The notes under the pieces: generated by a model | Seen by the model: only the letters and a program-made list of their open reading frames with translations | The model's database searches: none | What the model was told of the DNA's origin: nothing | Origin: an uncultured Lachnospiraceae bacterium | Lineage (GTDB): Bacteria; Bacillota; Clostridia; Lachnospirales; Lachnospiraceae | Direction of reading: 5' to 3' | DNA length: 64,000 nt | Assembly: GCA_900317585.1 (NCBI GenBank) | Contig: ONHG01000008.1 | Location: 19,438 to 83,437, forward strand | Position numbers and translations under genes: made by a program | Part shown: positions 7,162 to 15,373 of the stretch, piece by piece | Layout: each line of letters starts with the position of its first letter | Position numbering within the stretch: the first letter of the stretch is position 1

Positions 7162-8230
7162 GCCATCCTCCTCCATACATATCATGCTGCACTTCCTGCT
7201 GATAGAAATGATTTATCGTGGCTGGTGCATTATAAAGCGCTGTTATCATATACGACTTGATATTGGTTATCTTCGTTGTTGTCTCTTTCATGCAACCAAT
7301 CACATACTCAAGATGACTGCTATTCAGTTTCAAAAATCTAGATTTTACGAGTTCATACGGATAGTCCTCTCCTGCAACCCGGATTGATTTTCTTTTTACG
7401 CATACCACTTCACAGATTATCCCAAACAATTCGTCATAAAGCTCCTTTTCCCCATAGCCATCATACTTCATGTGATGATCATAACTGATATTCTCTTTAA
7501 TCAGTTCTATGTAAGACTGTGCATCATCCATCGCATCCATCACATCAGCTTGTGGCTTTTCTGTCACAGATTGATTGATTGGATTGGTATAACTCAACTC
7601 AGTCTGGTTATAATTAGTCTGATTCATATAAGTCTGATTATAGTTAGTATAATTAGGGTTCGATTCTCCGACTTCTTGAGGTTTGATTTCCGAACTTCCA
7701 GAGGTTTGATTTTCTGACTTCCGGAAGTTCGATTTTCTGACTTCTTGTGGTTCGGTTTTCTGACTTCCAGAAGTTCGATTTTCTGACTTCTTGAAGTTCG
7801 ATTTTCCGACTTCTGTGATTTTATCAGCATTTGCTGGCTCTTTTTCGTCCATCTGTTCAGTAATAGAAGCAAAATTTTTCACATAAATTATATCCGGTTT
7901 TCCAAGTCCCCTGCGAACCTTTTCTACCAGACCAATTCCTTTTACAGAATCAAGCTCTGCCAATACCTTTACAGCCTTTTCTTTAGCGCATCCCAAATCC
8001 TCCATTATGCTGTCTATGGTGTAAATGATGTATGCACGATTTTCATCGTCAAACCATTCATTTTTCATAGACAGCGACATACGATCAAGCATAAGTCCAT
8101 ACAATAATTTTGCATCACTGGACAGCTTCTTAAATCTCTCGTCCTTTATCAGCAGGCGTGGAACACGATAGAATGAGAACTGTTCCGCTTCTATTCCGTA
8201 ATAATAGTCTAGCTGCAAAATTTCTCCCAT
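7142..8230 (-). CDS. RepA_N-type replication initiator protein A
   Basis: A 362-residue protein. The first 120 residues match the RepA N-terminal (RepA_N) domain: FYRVPRLLIKDERFKKLSSD, then KLLYGLMLDRM and a winged-helix segment ending in RRGLGKPDIIYVKNF. A low-complexity linker (about residues 140-200) is encoded by seven 23-bp direct repeats. The C-terminal part (about 230-345) resembles the DUF6017 domain, as in many ICE initiators. The protein probably starts autonomous replication of the excised circle. RepA_N plasmids such as pAD1 carry their origin inside rep, which fits the repeats here. GGAGG precedes the ATG. parA, parB and this gene are consecutive and form a replication-partition unit. 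Confidence 0.88.
   Translation of the reverse strand: MGEILQLDYYYGIEAEQFSFYRVPRLLIKDERFKKLSSDAKLLYGLMLDRMSLSMKNEWFDDENRAYIIYTIDSIMEDLGCAKEKAVKVLAELDSVKGIGLVEKVRRGLGKPDIIYVKNFASITEQMDEKEPANADKITEVGKSNFKKSENRTSGSQKTEPQEVRKSNFRKSENQTSGSSEIKPQEVGESNPNYTNYNQTYMNQTNYNQTELSYTNPINQSVTEKPQADVMDAMDDAQSYIELIKENISYDHHMKYDGYGEKELYDELFGIICEVVCVKRKSIRVAGEDYPYELVKSRFLKLNSSHLEYVIGCMKETTTKITNIKSYMITALYNAPATINHFYQQEVQHDMYGGGWHEKGIV
7670..7813. repeat. Seven 23-bp direct repeats inside rep: probable iterons / origin
   Basis: ACTTC recurs at 7671, 7694, 7717, 7740, 7763, 7786 and 7809, always 23 bp apart. Most units read ACTTCnnGAAGTTCGATTTTC with small changes, and one has the 12-bp palindrome ACTTCCGGAAGT. The last copy is partial. 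Because 23 is not a multiple of 3, the repeats pass through all three frames, so selection is probably on the DNA and not on the peptide. They fit two helical turns per unit, as expected for initiator-binding iterons. Confidence 0.82.
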
Positions 8231-8246
8231 TCTCGTCTCCTCCTTC

Positions 8247-9125
8247 CTACTGCGTATTTTTCCAGTTATCTAATAGCTGAAATATTATTTTTTCTATATC
8301 ATCTGTGCTGTATGTATCCGGAAAATAACTGTTAATGCGTTCCGTTTTTATAACAACCTTACGCTCTACTGGCTTTTCTTTCTCCAGAAGCATACGCACC
8401 ATTGGAAAAGTCAGTTCTCCCTTTTTGTCACTCTCCTTTAGCATGGCACTCTGCTGTTTGCTTATGACAGCATTGGTGTCCTGTATGGCAACCAATACCC
8501 ATTGCTGTGCATCCTCGGATAAAAACGAAAGGTCAACAGCCTGCATAATGCCTATTTTCCCTGCATCAACCATATCAAGCAATGGTTCCGATAAGCGTGA
8601 AATCCATATATATCTTTGAACTGTTTTTGCACTTTCTCCTGCGGCTTCTCCAAGTTCTTCCAAAGTAAGTCCGCCTGTTCTGCTTCCCTGATGCTTCATA
8701 GCATCATATTTCATGCGGTATGCCTTTGCTTTTTCGCTTGGAAGAATATCTTCTCTTTGGATATTGCTGTCCACCATGATAATCGTGGCTTCATCATCCG
8801 TATAATTACGGATAAACATCGGCATTGTTTCAAGTCCTACCAGTTCACACGCATGTCTCCTTCGGTGTCCTGCTATAATTTCATAGCCGCCCTCAGCTCT
8901 TGGTCTTGCAATACCCGGCATCAGCACGCCATGCTCTCTGACACTCTCCACCGTCTCCTGCATCTTTTCATCGTCCAGTACCTTAAATGGGTGACCTTTG
9001 AACTCATGCAGTTCTGATAATGCAATTTCCTGTACCTGCTCTATTCCTGCCTGTGGCTGTCCATCTCCGAATAAATCATCGAAGCTGTTCAGTTTTACCT
9101 TTGCGGCACTTCCTGTTTTATTCAT
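8247..9125 (-). CDS. parB: ParB-family partition protein
   Basis: A 292-residue ParB/Spo0J-type protein. The N-terminal ParB/sulfiredoxin-like domain has the GHRRRHAC motif (about residue 95), followed by a helix-turn-helix region (LEELGEAAGESAKTVQRYIW, about 155-175) that should bind centromere-like sites. It is made with ParA to segregate the circular or replicating form of the ICE. The ATG at 9125 overlaps the end of parA (ATGA type); AGGAGG lies 9 nt upstream, so the two-codon TTG extension is not used. Confidence 0.9.
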   Translation of the reverse strand: MNKTGSAAKVKLNSFDDLFGDGQPQAGIEQVQEIALSELHEFKGHPFKVLDDEKMQETVESVREHGVLMPGIARPRAEGGYEIIAGHRRRHACELVGLETMPMFIRNYTDDEATIIMVDSNIQREDILPSEKAKAYRMKYDAMKHQGSRTGGLTLEELGEAAGESAKTVQRYIWISRLSEPLLDMVDAGKIGIMQAVDLSFLSEDAQQWVLVAIQDTNAVISKQQSAMLKESDKKGELTFPMVRMLLEKEKPVERKVVIKTERINSYFPDTYSTDDIEKIIFQLLDNWKNTQ

Positions 9126-9900
9126 CTGCAAGCACCTCCTCTGTCAATGACTGATAGGCACTCGCTACTTTTCCATTTGGATCATGCTCATAAATGCTGA
9201 CACCTTCAGCAGAAATCTCCGCAGCTCTTACCGACATCGGAATACTGTTTTCAAATATTCTTACCTTGCTACCATAATTCTCCACAACCAATGCACTGAT
9301 GTCTTTTGCATAATTCGTTCTGTTATCAACCATAGTAAGCAGAATACCTTCAATCTCCAATTTTGGATTGATCTGCCTTTTTACCTTTCCTATGGTCTTT
9401 ATAAGCTGTTCCAGACCTTTTACCGGCAGATATGCTGCCTGCACCGGAATAAGGATGCTGTCGGCACTTGCAAAGGCATTTATGGTAATCATGCCAAGGG
9501 AAGGCATACAATCAATCAGAATGTAATCATACCTTTCTTTCTGCTGTTCTATATAAGTCCGAAGCACAAGCTCCCTGCTCATGACATTTACCAGTGATAC
9601 TTCCAATCCCGACAACTCTATATTGCCGGGCATAAGGTCTACACCCTCGTCGTGCTTTAGGATGCCATAATCCGGCTCCATATCTTCTTCATTGATGATA
9701 TTCGCCATAATGGTTGCAAGAGATACATCCAGTTTATCCGGCTCCTGAAAGCCTAAACTTGCTGTCAGGCTTCCCTGTGCATCCGCATCTATCAGAAGCA
9801 CCTTTTTCCCCTTTTTTGCAAGTCCAATACCTAGATTACTTGTTGTGGTGGTCTTTCCAACTCCACCTTTCTGGTTTCCGATTACTATAACTTTACACAT
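9118..9900 (-). CDS. parA: ParA-family partition ATPase
   Basis: A 260-residue ParA/Soj-type ATPase. It has the deviant Walker A KGGVGKTT at about residues 10-17, the switch I aspartates in LLIDADAQGSLTASLG and the Walker B segment DYILIDCMPSLGMIT. It partners the ParB encoded next to it. GGAGG stands before the ATG. It is preceded by the DUF3970-like gene and translated in the same direction as the whole ICE segment. Confidence 0.93.
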   Translation of the reverse strand: MCKVIVIGNQKGGVGKTTTTSNLGIGLAKKGKKVLLIDADAQGSLTASLGFQEPDKLDVSLATIMANIINEEDMEPDYGILKHDEGVDLMPGNIELSGLEVSLVNVMSRELVLRTYIEQQKERYDYILIDCMPSLGMITINAFASADSILIPVQAAYLPVKGLEQLIKTIGKVKRQINPKLEIEGILLTMVDNRTNYAKDISALVVENYGSKVRIFENSIPMSVRAAEISAEGVSIYEHDPNGKVASAYQSLTEEVLADE

Positions 9901-9925
9901 GATGAAATTCCTCCAAATTCTACTA

Positions 9926-10099
9926 TTATTCTTTTACATTGCTCTTTTTTACTTCTACATACGATCTGTAATATTTATCTGTTCCCTTGTTGGGATAGAG
10001 GTCTGACATTTCCAGAACCTCTACCTTTGGGTGTCTCTGCATGATTTTTTTGAACCATGTAATATCATTTTTTGTTCCCATCAACCGAATCTTTAACAT
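9926..10099 (-). CDS. Small DUF3970-like protein (57 aa)
   Basis: A 57-residue protein starting MLKIRLMGTKNDITWF and containing VEVLEMSDLYPNKGTDKYYR. It resembles the short ICE proteins of family DUF3970, whose function is unknown. Its ATG overlaps the stop of the upstream gene (TGATG), and GGAGG lies 9 nt upstream, so it is clearly translated with its neighbour. It is too short for most gene callers. Confidence 0.78.
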   Translation of the reverse strand: MLKIRLMGTKNDITWFKKIMQRHPKVEVLEMSDLYPNKGTDKYYRSYVEVKKSNVKE

Positions 10100-10563
10100 C
10101 AATCATTTCCTCCAAACATTGCATACAAATTTTTATTGTATGTGGCATACTCCGGATAGCGAATCTGTATTGCCTGCCAGAAATATGGTGCATAGCAACA
10201 GCAGAACAAATCCTCTACTGAATATCTCCGGCACTCATCCACCTGCTCCTCTGTGTCCTGTTCATCATCTACGCTCGGTGTACCATTGCAATACAGATTA
10301 AATGCCATTCTGACAACCTTTGCACTTCCACTGGTCTGCCAGCCCTCATGCAGGCACTCCGTTTTTACACAACCAGTCTTAAAGTTATAAATTTTATCCA
10401 CATTTCTTCGTGTATCCTCGTTCATTCCAAGGCAATAGCAAAGTGCCTTGTGATATACATCTGCTTCTCTGACTTTCTGAAGTTTTTCATAGTAGAATTT
10501 CTCATGTGCTTCACTAATAAAGTTAATATTTTCTTTTTCTGCTCCTAACGCTGTACTGTTCAT
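10099..10563 (-). CDS. ICE protein of unknown function, DUF6075-like
   Basis: A 154-residue soluble protein from the ATG at 10563, which has GGAGG 8 nt upstream; the longer frame to 10659 would start inside the terminator hairpin. The pattern FISEAHEKFYYEKLQKV near the N-terminus and VVRMAFNLYCNG in the middle resemble a family I recall as DUF6075, common next to parA in Lachnospiraceae ICEs. Function unknown. It is the first gene at this end of the element. Confidence 0.7.
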   Translation of the reverse strand: MNSTALGAEKENINFISEAHEKFYYEKLQKVREADVYHKALCYCLGMNEDTRRNVDKIYNFKTGCVKTECLHEGWQTSGSAKVVRMAFNLYCNGTPSVDDEQDTEEQVDECRRYSVEDLFCCCYAPYFWQAIQIRYPEYATYNKNLYAMFGGND

Positions 10564-10610
10564 ACTGACTTCCTCCATTTTCTTATTTTGTTCCGTTGAC
10601 CATAACAAAA

Positions 10611-10650
10611 AAGGACATTCCTCTAAAATTTCTTTTAGAAAAATGTCCTT
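10611..10650 (-). terminator. Rho-independent terminator at the end of the ICE
   Basis: A long hairpin, AAGGACATT with AATGTCCTT, has an inner CTAAAA/TTTTAG stem and is followed on the minus strand by TTTTTTG. It stops transcripts coming from lysS before they enter the ICE, or attenuates the first ICE genes. Confidence 0.75.
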
Positions 10651-10779
10651 ATAGTACAAAATATGAACTTGAACTGACTCGATTTTAATTTAAAATCGTT
10701 TGTTTTAACCCTTTAAGATAGGTTATTTTGTCGTACTCCTGTCGTACCATACAAGTTGGAAGTCCGCAAACCCTTGATT
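10651..10779. other. Probable ICE-chromosome junction downstream of lysS
   Basis: This gap of about 130 bp separates ICE genes from lysS. It holds a 19-bp palindrome (10680-10698) and two TCGTAC hexamers 11 bp apart (10731, 10742), an arrangement like a recombinase site. No integrase is visible at this end. The exact att core cannot be set without the other end or an empty-site sequence. Confidence 0.5.
10680..10698. promoter_or_regulatory. 19-bp palindrome, possible operator
   Basis: CGATTTTAA and TTAAAATCG flank a single central T, a perfect inverted repeat. It lies upstream of the first ICE genes, where a repressor or excision regulator could bind. Confidence 0.4.
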
Positions 10780-12402
10780 TTATTGGTCTTTTTTATCCAA
10801 TGACTTCATCGTCGGGAACAATAATACGTCCCTGATTGCCTGGCTATCTGTCAGAAGCATTACAAGACGGTCGATTCCGTATCCGATTCCACCTGTTGGC
10901 GGCATACCGATTTCAAGTGCGTTGAGGAAGTCCTCGTCTGTGTGCTCTGCCTCATCATCGCCTGCTGCTGCGTTGGCATCCTGTGCTGCGAAACGCTCAC
11001 GCTGGTCGATTGGGTCGTTGAGCTCTGAATATGCGTTACACATCTCCCATGTATTACAGAACAGCTCAAAACGCTCTACCTTTGTAGGGTCGCTTGGTTT
11101 CTTCTTGGTGAGAGGTGATATCTCGATTGGGTGATCCATGATAAAGGTTGGCTGGATAAGCTCTTTCTCACAGTACTCCTCGAAGAAGAGGTTTACGATG
11201 TCACCCTTCTTGTGACGCTCCTCATACTCGATATGATGCTCGTCTGCAAGCTTCTTTGCGGCTGCATCATCAGGTACCTGGTCGAAGTCTACGCCTGCGT
11301 ATTTCTTGATTGCGTCTATCATTGTCATTCTTGCGAATGGCTTTCCAAGGTCGATCTCCACGCCGTTGTATGAGATTTTTGTCGAACCGCATACCTTCTC
11401 AGCGAGGTAACGGAACATTGACTCTGTCAGCTCCATCATGCCCTCGTAGTCTGTGTATGCCTGATAAAGCTCCATAAGTGTGAACTCAGGGTTGTGACGT
11501 GTATCTACACCCTCGTTACGGAAAACTCGTCCGATCTCGTATACTCGCTCAAGTCCTCCGACGATGAGTCTCTTTAAGTAAAGCTCAAGGGAAATACGAA
11601 GCTTTACATCCTCGTTCAATGCGTTGTAGTGAGTCTCGAATGGTCTTGCTGCGGCACCACCTGCGTTTGAGACAAGCATAGGTGTCTCAACCTCCATGAA
11701 ATCACGGTCTGCAAGGAAGTTACGGATTTCCTTGAGTATCTGTGAGCGCTTGATAAATACCTCTTTGCTCTCCTGATTCATGATAAGGTCTACATATCTC
11801 TGACGGTATCTGGTGTCTGTGTCTGTCAGTCCATGGAACTTCTCCGGGAGTATCTGGATTGATTTTGAAAGCAGTGTTATCTCCTCTGCATGGATTGAGA
11901 TTTCGCCTGTCTTTGTTCTGAAGGCGAAGCCCTTTACACCGTAGATATCACCGATGTCTGATTTCTTGAAGTCTGCGTATGAGTCTTCTCCGATATTGTC
12001 CCTTGCCACATATACCTGGATATTGCCCTTTAAGTCCTGAATATTGCAGAAAGAAGCCTTGCCCATGACACGCTTGAACATCATACGTCCTGCGATGCTT
12101 ACCTCGATTGGCTTTGCATCCATGATTTCTCTTCTCTCGTTGTAATCATTGTTGATTACCTCTCTCTTTGCAGCGTCATCCAAGCCCTCAACATCCGGAG
12201 CTTTTCTGTCACCGAGAATCTCAGCCTCATGAGCATTGTAAAGCTCCTTTACATCGCTGCTGTGATGAGTGACATCGTACTTTGTAATCTGGAAGGGATC
12301 TTTTCCTGATTCCTGTAAATTCTGTAATTTTTCACGGCGGACCTTAAGGAGCTGGTTTACGTCCTGCTGCTGTCCACCCTTGTTATTATTCTGATTTGCC
12401 AT
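10780..12402 (-). CDS. lysS: Lysyl-tRNA synthetase (class II)
   Basis: A 540-residue class II LysRS. An OB-fold anticodon-binding domain (about residues 105-190, with RMMFKRVMGKASF) precedes the catalytic core: motif 1 around RNFLADRDFMEVETPML, motif 2 YEIGRVFRNEGVDTRHNPEF and motif 3 GGIGYGIDRLVMLLTD. An acidic, Ala-rich insert (QDANAAAGDDEAEHTDED) lies before motif 3. It charges tRNA-Lys in the cytoplasm. The ATG follows AGAGG. greA lies 12 bp upstream, a frequent pairing in Firmicutes. The ICE is integrated just after its stop codon. Confidence 0.97.
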   Translation of the reverse strand: MANQNNNKGGQQQDVNQLLKVRREKLQNLQESGKDPFQITKYDVTHHSSDVKELYNAHEAEILGDRKAPDVEGLDDAAKREVINNDYNERREIMDAKPIEVSIAGRMMFKRVMGKASFCNIQDLKGNIQVYVARDNIGEDSYADFKKSDIGDIYGVKGFAFRTKTGEISIHAEEITLLSKSIQILPEKFHGLTDTDTRYRQRYVDLIMNQESKEVFIKRSQILKEIRNFLADRDFMEVETPMLVSNAGGAAARPFETHYNALNEDVKLRISLELYLKRLIVGGLERVYEIGRVFRNEGVDTRHNPEFTLMELYQAYTDYEGMMELTESMFRYLAEKVCGSTKISYNGVEIDLGKPFARMTMIDAIKKYAGVDFDQVPDDAAAKKLADEHHIEYEERHKKGDIVNLFFEEYCEKELIQPTFIMDHPIEISPLTKKKPSDPTKVERFELFCNTWEMCNAYSELNDPIDQRERFAAQDANAAAGDDEAEHTDEDFLNALEIGMPPTGGIGYGIDRLVMLLTDSQAIRDVLLFPTMKSLDKKDQ

Positions 12403-12414
12403 TTTTTACCTCTT

Positions 12415-12903
12415 TTAGTTCTCTTCTGCTCTCTGGATCTCGAGTACCTTGTATGTGAGCTCTCCTACCTGAGTCTCAACAGTTACAGTATCTCCGACTT
12501 TCTTTCCAAGAAGAGCTTTACCTACAGGTGACTCGTTTGAAATCTTGCCCTTTAAGCTGTTTGCCTCTGTTGAACCAACAATTTTGTACTCAAGCTCCTC
12601 ATCAAACTCACAATCTAAGATGCGGATCTTACATCCGATAGAAATCTTGTCAAGATCAACCTCCTCCTCAACAACAACCTCTGCATTTTTAAGGATTTTC
12701 TCGATTTCCTCAATACGAGCCTCAATATCGCGCTGCTCATCCTTAGCTGCATCATACTCAGCATTCTCAGATAAATCACCCTGCTCACGAGCCTCCTTGA
12801 TCTTCTGGGAAACCTCTTTACGCTTAACAACCTTTAAATGCTCAAGCTCATCCTCAAGCTTCTTAAGACCTGCATATGTCAGAATATTTTTCTTGTTCTC
12901 CAT
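12415..12903 (-). CDS. greA: Transcription elongation factor GreA
   Basis: A 162-residue GreA. The N-terminal coiled-coil contains the conserved [19 protein letters not shown] with its tip acidic residues, and the C-terminal FKBP-like domain ends [14 protein letters not shown]. It stimulates transcript cleavage in backtracked RNA polymerase. The ATG at 12903 follows AAGGG at 8 nt; the longer frame to 12972 runs into the inverted-repeat element and is not used. It forms an operon with lysS. Confidence 0.96.
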   Translation of the reverse strand: MENKKNILTYAGLKKLEDELEHLKVVKRKEVSQKIKEAREQGDLSENAEYDAAKDEQRDIEARIEEIEKILKNAEVVVEEEVDLDKISIGCKIRILDCEFDEELEYKIVGSTEANSLKGKISNESPVGKALLGKKVGDTVTVETQVGELTYKVLEIQRAEEN

Positions 12904-12961
12904 GATTCTTACCCTTCTATCTTCCTTTTCTTTTATTTTATTATGTTGATTTGCTAAAATG

Positions 12962-13181
12962 AAACTTCCCACTTCAAAGACTTAATTTACCGGAAAGTAT
13001 ACAGTATATTCCGAAGAAAAATATGAACTGCCACGGGTTTCCATAACCCTCGGCAACGGAAACCCCGCAGCAAAGAAAAACCCTCTATCCGCGATTTGTT
13101 CCCGTGGCTAACTTCATATTTTTCTGAGGAATAAACTGTATGCTACGCCGGTAACCACGATACCCTAAATGTGGGAAGTTT
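12962..13181. repeat. 220-bp imperfect inverted-repeat element (MITE-like)
   Basis: The perfect 11-bp ends AAACTTCCCAC and GTGGGAAGTTT are followed inward by matching segments (ACCGG...CCGGT, ATACAGT...ACTGTAT, AGAAAAATATGAA...TTCATATTTTTCT, CCACGGG...CCCGTGG). The loop is 13038-13100. It fills most of the 357-bp gap between dusB and greA and has no ORF. It could be a non-autonomous mobile element or a large structured RNA. Confidence 0.75.
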
Positions 13182-13260
13182 GTTTTATTAAATCGTAAAG
13201 CCTATTTTAACGCGTGTATTATAATTGAAAATCCCCACGCTGTCAAGGATTTGGCCGATT

Positions 13261-14247
13261 TCAATTTTGAAGCTTTTCCTTATACAAAAGCTCCTCAAGC
13301 TGTTCTAAGCTCTCCACCGTATTCACCGCCGCGCGCAGCCTTGATGAATGCGGATATCCTGCCGTATACCACGCTGTGTGCTTTCTCATCTCGTGTATTC
13401 CCGTGTACTCGCCCTTGAACTCTATCATCATGCGTGCATGGCGCAGTATCATCTGGCGCACTTCCTCATATGATGGCTTTGCATGATGCTCGCCGGTCTC
13501 AAAGTAATGCAGTATCTGTGAGAAAATCCATGGATTGCCCTGCGCTCCCCTGGCTATCATAAAGCCGTCGCAGCCTGTCTGCTCCTGCATTTTTATGACA
13601 TCCTCTGCGCAAAGCAGGTCTCCGTTTCCTATGACAGGTATTGAGACAGCCTCTTTTACCTGCCTTATGATATCCCAGTCGGCTTTACCGGAGTAGTACT
13701 GCTCTCTGGTCCTGCCATGCACTGCGACTGCGCTTGCGCCGCTTTCTTCAGCCACATGCGCCAGCTCTACTGCGTTGATATGCTCATCATCGAAGCCCTT
13801 TCGTATTTTTACGGTGACCGGCTTATCTATCGCTTTTACTATGCTCTCTATAATCTGACCTGCAAGAATCGGATTTTTCATGAGTGCTGAGCCCTCACCG
13901 TTGTTTACGATTTTGGGCACCGGGCATCCCATGTTGATATCCAGTATGTCAAACGGTCTTTCCTCTATCTGCTTTGCTATCTGAGCCATTATCTGCGGGT
14001 CTGAGCCAAACATCTGGAGTGAAACAGGCTTTTCTCTTTCATCTATTGAAAGAAGCGACTCTGTATTTTTGTTTTTGTACAAAATTGCCTTGGCGCTGAC
14101 CATTTCCATACATAAAAGGCCAGCTCCCTGCTCCTTGCACAATAAGCGAAATGGCAGGTCTGTCACGCCTGCCATAGGTCCCAGTATCAGGTTGTTTGGG
14201 AGTGTCACACTTCCTATCTGAAGCTTTCGTATCTGATGAATATCCAT
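13261..14247 (-). CDS. dusB: tRNA-dihydrouridine synthase
   Basis: A 328-residue FMN-dependent DusB-type enzyme that reduces uridines in the tRNA D-loop. It has the N-terminal PMAGVTDLPFR, the DINMGCPVPKIVNNGEGSAL segment with the catalytic Cys (about residue 100), HGRTREQYYSG and the phosphate-binding GNGDL and RGAQGNPWIF. The C-terminal helical domain is complete. It begins 4 nt after the coaX stop, with GGGAG just before, so it is in an operon with coaX. Confidence 0.95.
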   Translation of the reverse strand: MDIHQIRKLQIGSVTLPNNLILGPMAGVTDLPFRLLCKEQGAGLLCMEMVSAKAILYKNKNTESLLSIDEREKPVSLQMFGSDPQIMAQIAKQIEERPFDILDINMGCPVPKIVNNGEGSALMKNPILAGQIIESIVKAIDKPVTVKIRKGFDDEHINAVELAHVAEESGASAVAVHGRTREQYYSGKADWDIIRQVKEAVSIPVIGNGDLLCAEDVIKMQEQTGCDGFMIARGAQGNPWIFSQILHYFETGEHHAKPSYEEVRQMILRHARMMIEFKGEYTGIHEMRKHTAWYTAGYPHSSRLRAAVNTVESLEQLEELLYKEKLQN

Positions 14248-14251
14248 ACTA

Positions 14252-15034
14252 TTACTTCACTCCCTTGCGGTTCTGCTTGCGATACACGAGGTTTATGCCC
14301 TTTAATGTCAGATCCGGATCGTATACATCCACGTTTTCTGTCTCATTTGATATTATTCTGCCGAGTCCGCCGGTCACTACAACCTTTGCATCGTACATGC
14401 CTGTTTCTTCCTTTACCTTGTTGATGATGTACTCTGTCTGTCCTATCTGTCCATACACAAGTCCCGCCTGCATGCTGGTGATAGTGTCCTTTCCGAGGAT
14501 ATTATCAGGCTTTTTAATCTCTATCTCAGGAAGCTTTGCCGCATCCTCCCAGAGTGCCTTGGCTGAGATACGTATGCCCGGTGCTGTGATTCCTCCCATG
14601 AAGGTACCGTTTTCATCGACCATATCGTAGGTGGTTGCTGTGCCAAAATCTATGACCAAAACAGGTCCTCCATATAATTCATATGCAGCTACGGCGTCTA
14701 CTATACGGTCTGCGCCAATTTGCTGCGGATTTGGTGTGGCGATACGGATGCCTGTTTTGATGCCCGCCTCCACGATTATCGGCCTGATATTGAAGTATTT
14801 TATTAGGCCATTCTGCAGTGAATGCATGATATTCGGTACAACGGAGCATATGATTGCATCATGTATGTCGTCCATGCCTACCTGATTTCTTTCAAGCAGA
14901 TTGCTCAGAAGCATGCCGTATTCATCTGATGTACGTGGCATTTTAGTTGTAATTCTAAAGCTCGCTTTTATCCTGTCACCATCAAATACGCCGCATGTTA
15001 TGTTTGTATTTCCTACGTCCAGTGCTAAAATCAT
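14252..15034 (-). CDS. coaX: Type III pantothenate kinase
   Basis: A 260-residue ASKHA-fold kinase that carries out the first step of coenzyme A synthesis. The N-terminal phosphate motif is [14 protein letters not shown], the second is [11 protein letters not shown] (about 126-136), and [21 protein letters not shown] is the pantothenate-site region. CoaX enzymes need a monovalent cation and are not inhibited by CoA. GAGG precedes the ATG. It lies between a small unknown gene and dusB with gaps of 3-4 nt, clearly one operon with birA. Confidence 0.95.
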   Translation of the reverse strand: MILALDVGNTNITCGVFDGDRIKASFRITTKMPRTSDEYGMLLSNLLERNQVGMDDIHDAIICSVVPNIMHSLQNGLIKYFNIRPIIVEAGIKTGIRIATPNPQQIGADRIVDAVAAYELYGGPVLVIDFGTATTYDMVDENGTFMGGITAPGIRISAKALWEDAAKLPEIEIKKPDNILGKDTITSMQAGLVYGQIGQTEYIINKVKEETGMYDAKVVVTGGLGRIISNETENVDVYDPDLTLKGINLVYRKQNRKGVK

Positions 15035-15037
15035 CTG

Positions 15038-15373
15038 TTATTCCTCCTCGAGTCCTTCTCCCAAAAATACTATGCGATAATACGTCTCTATCGACTCGAG
15101 CAGCTCTCTTCGCTCGTTGCGGTACTGCTTTATCTTTAGCACGCTTCCTATCTCATCATAGAAAAAGTCATTTTCCTTGCAGGATGTTCTGAAATCGAGG
15201 TTTCCGTCCTCATCAAACACCAGCTCCAGTATGCCTCCCACATCCTCTGTATACAGGACGCACATGATTTTGAGCTCGTCCCTTATAGTCTGTGGAAGTC
15301 CGTTAAAATTCTCGTTCAGATAATATTTTTTCTGATATGCGTTTGACACGCAAAGTACTACCTCTTTAGACAT
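15038..15373 (-). CDS. Conserved small protein of unknown function (111 aa; possibly DUF6145)
   Basis: An acidic soluble protein with no membrane segment. It contains YQKKYYLNENFNGLPQTIRD and ends in EGLEEE. I recall similar proteins between birA and coaX in Lachnospiraceae, named DUF6145, but the name is from memory. Its start overlaps the birA stop and is preceded by GAGG; coaX follows after 3 nt. The context suggests a link with cofactor metabolism, nothing more. Confidence 0.75.
   Translation of the reverse strand: MSKEVVLCVSNAYQKKYYLNENFNGLPQTIRDELKIMCVLYTEDVGGILELVFDEDGNLDFRTSCKENDFFYDEIGSVLKIKQYRNERRELLESIETYYRIVFLGEGLEEE

Noticed and set aside
7624-7872. An 82-codon ORF overlapping rep in another frame, with repeated KKSENRTSGSQK-like peptide
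   Set aside because: It exists because the 23-bp repeats are open in all frames; no ribosome site, and the rep frame has the family domains.
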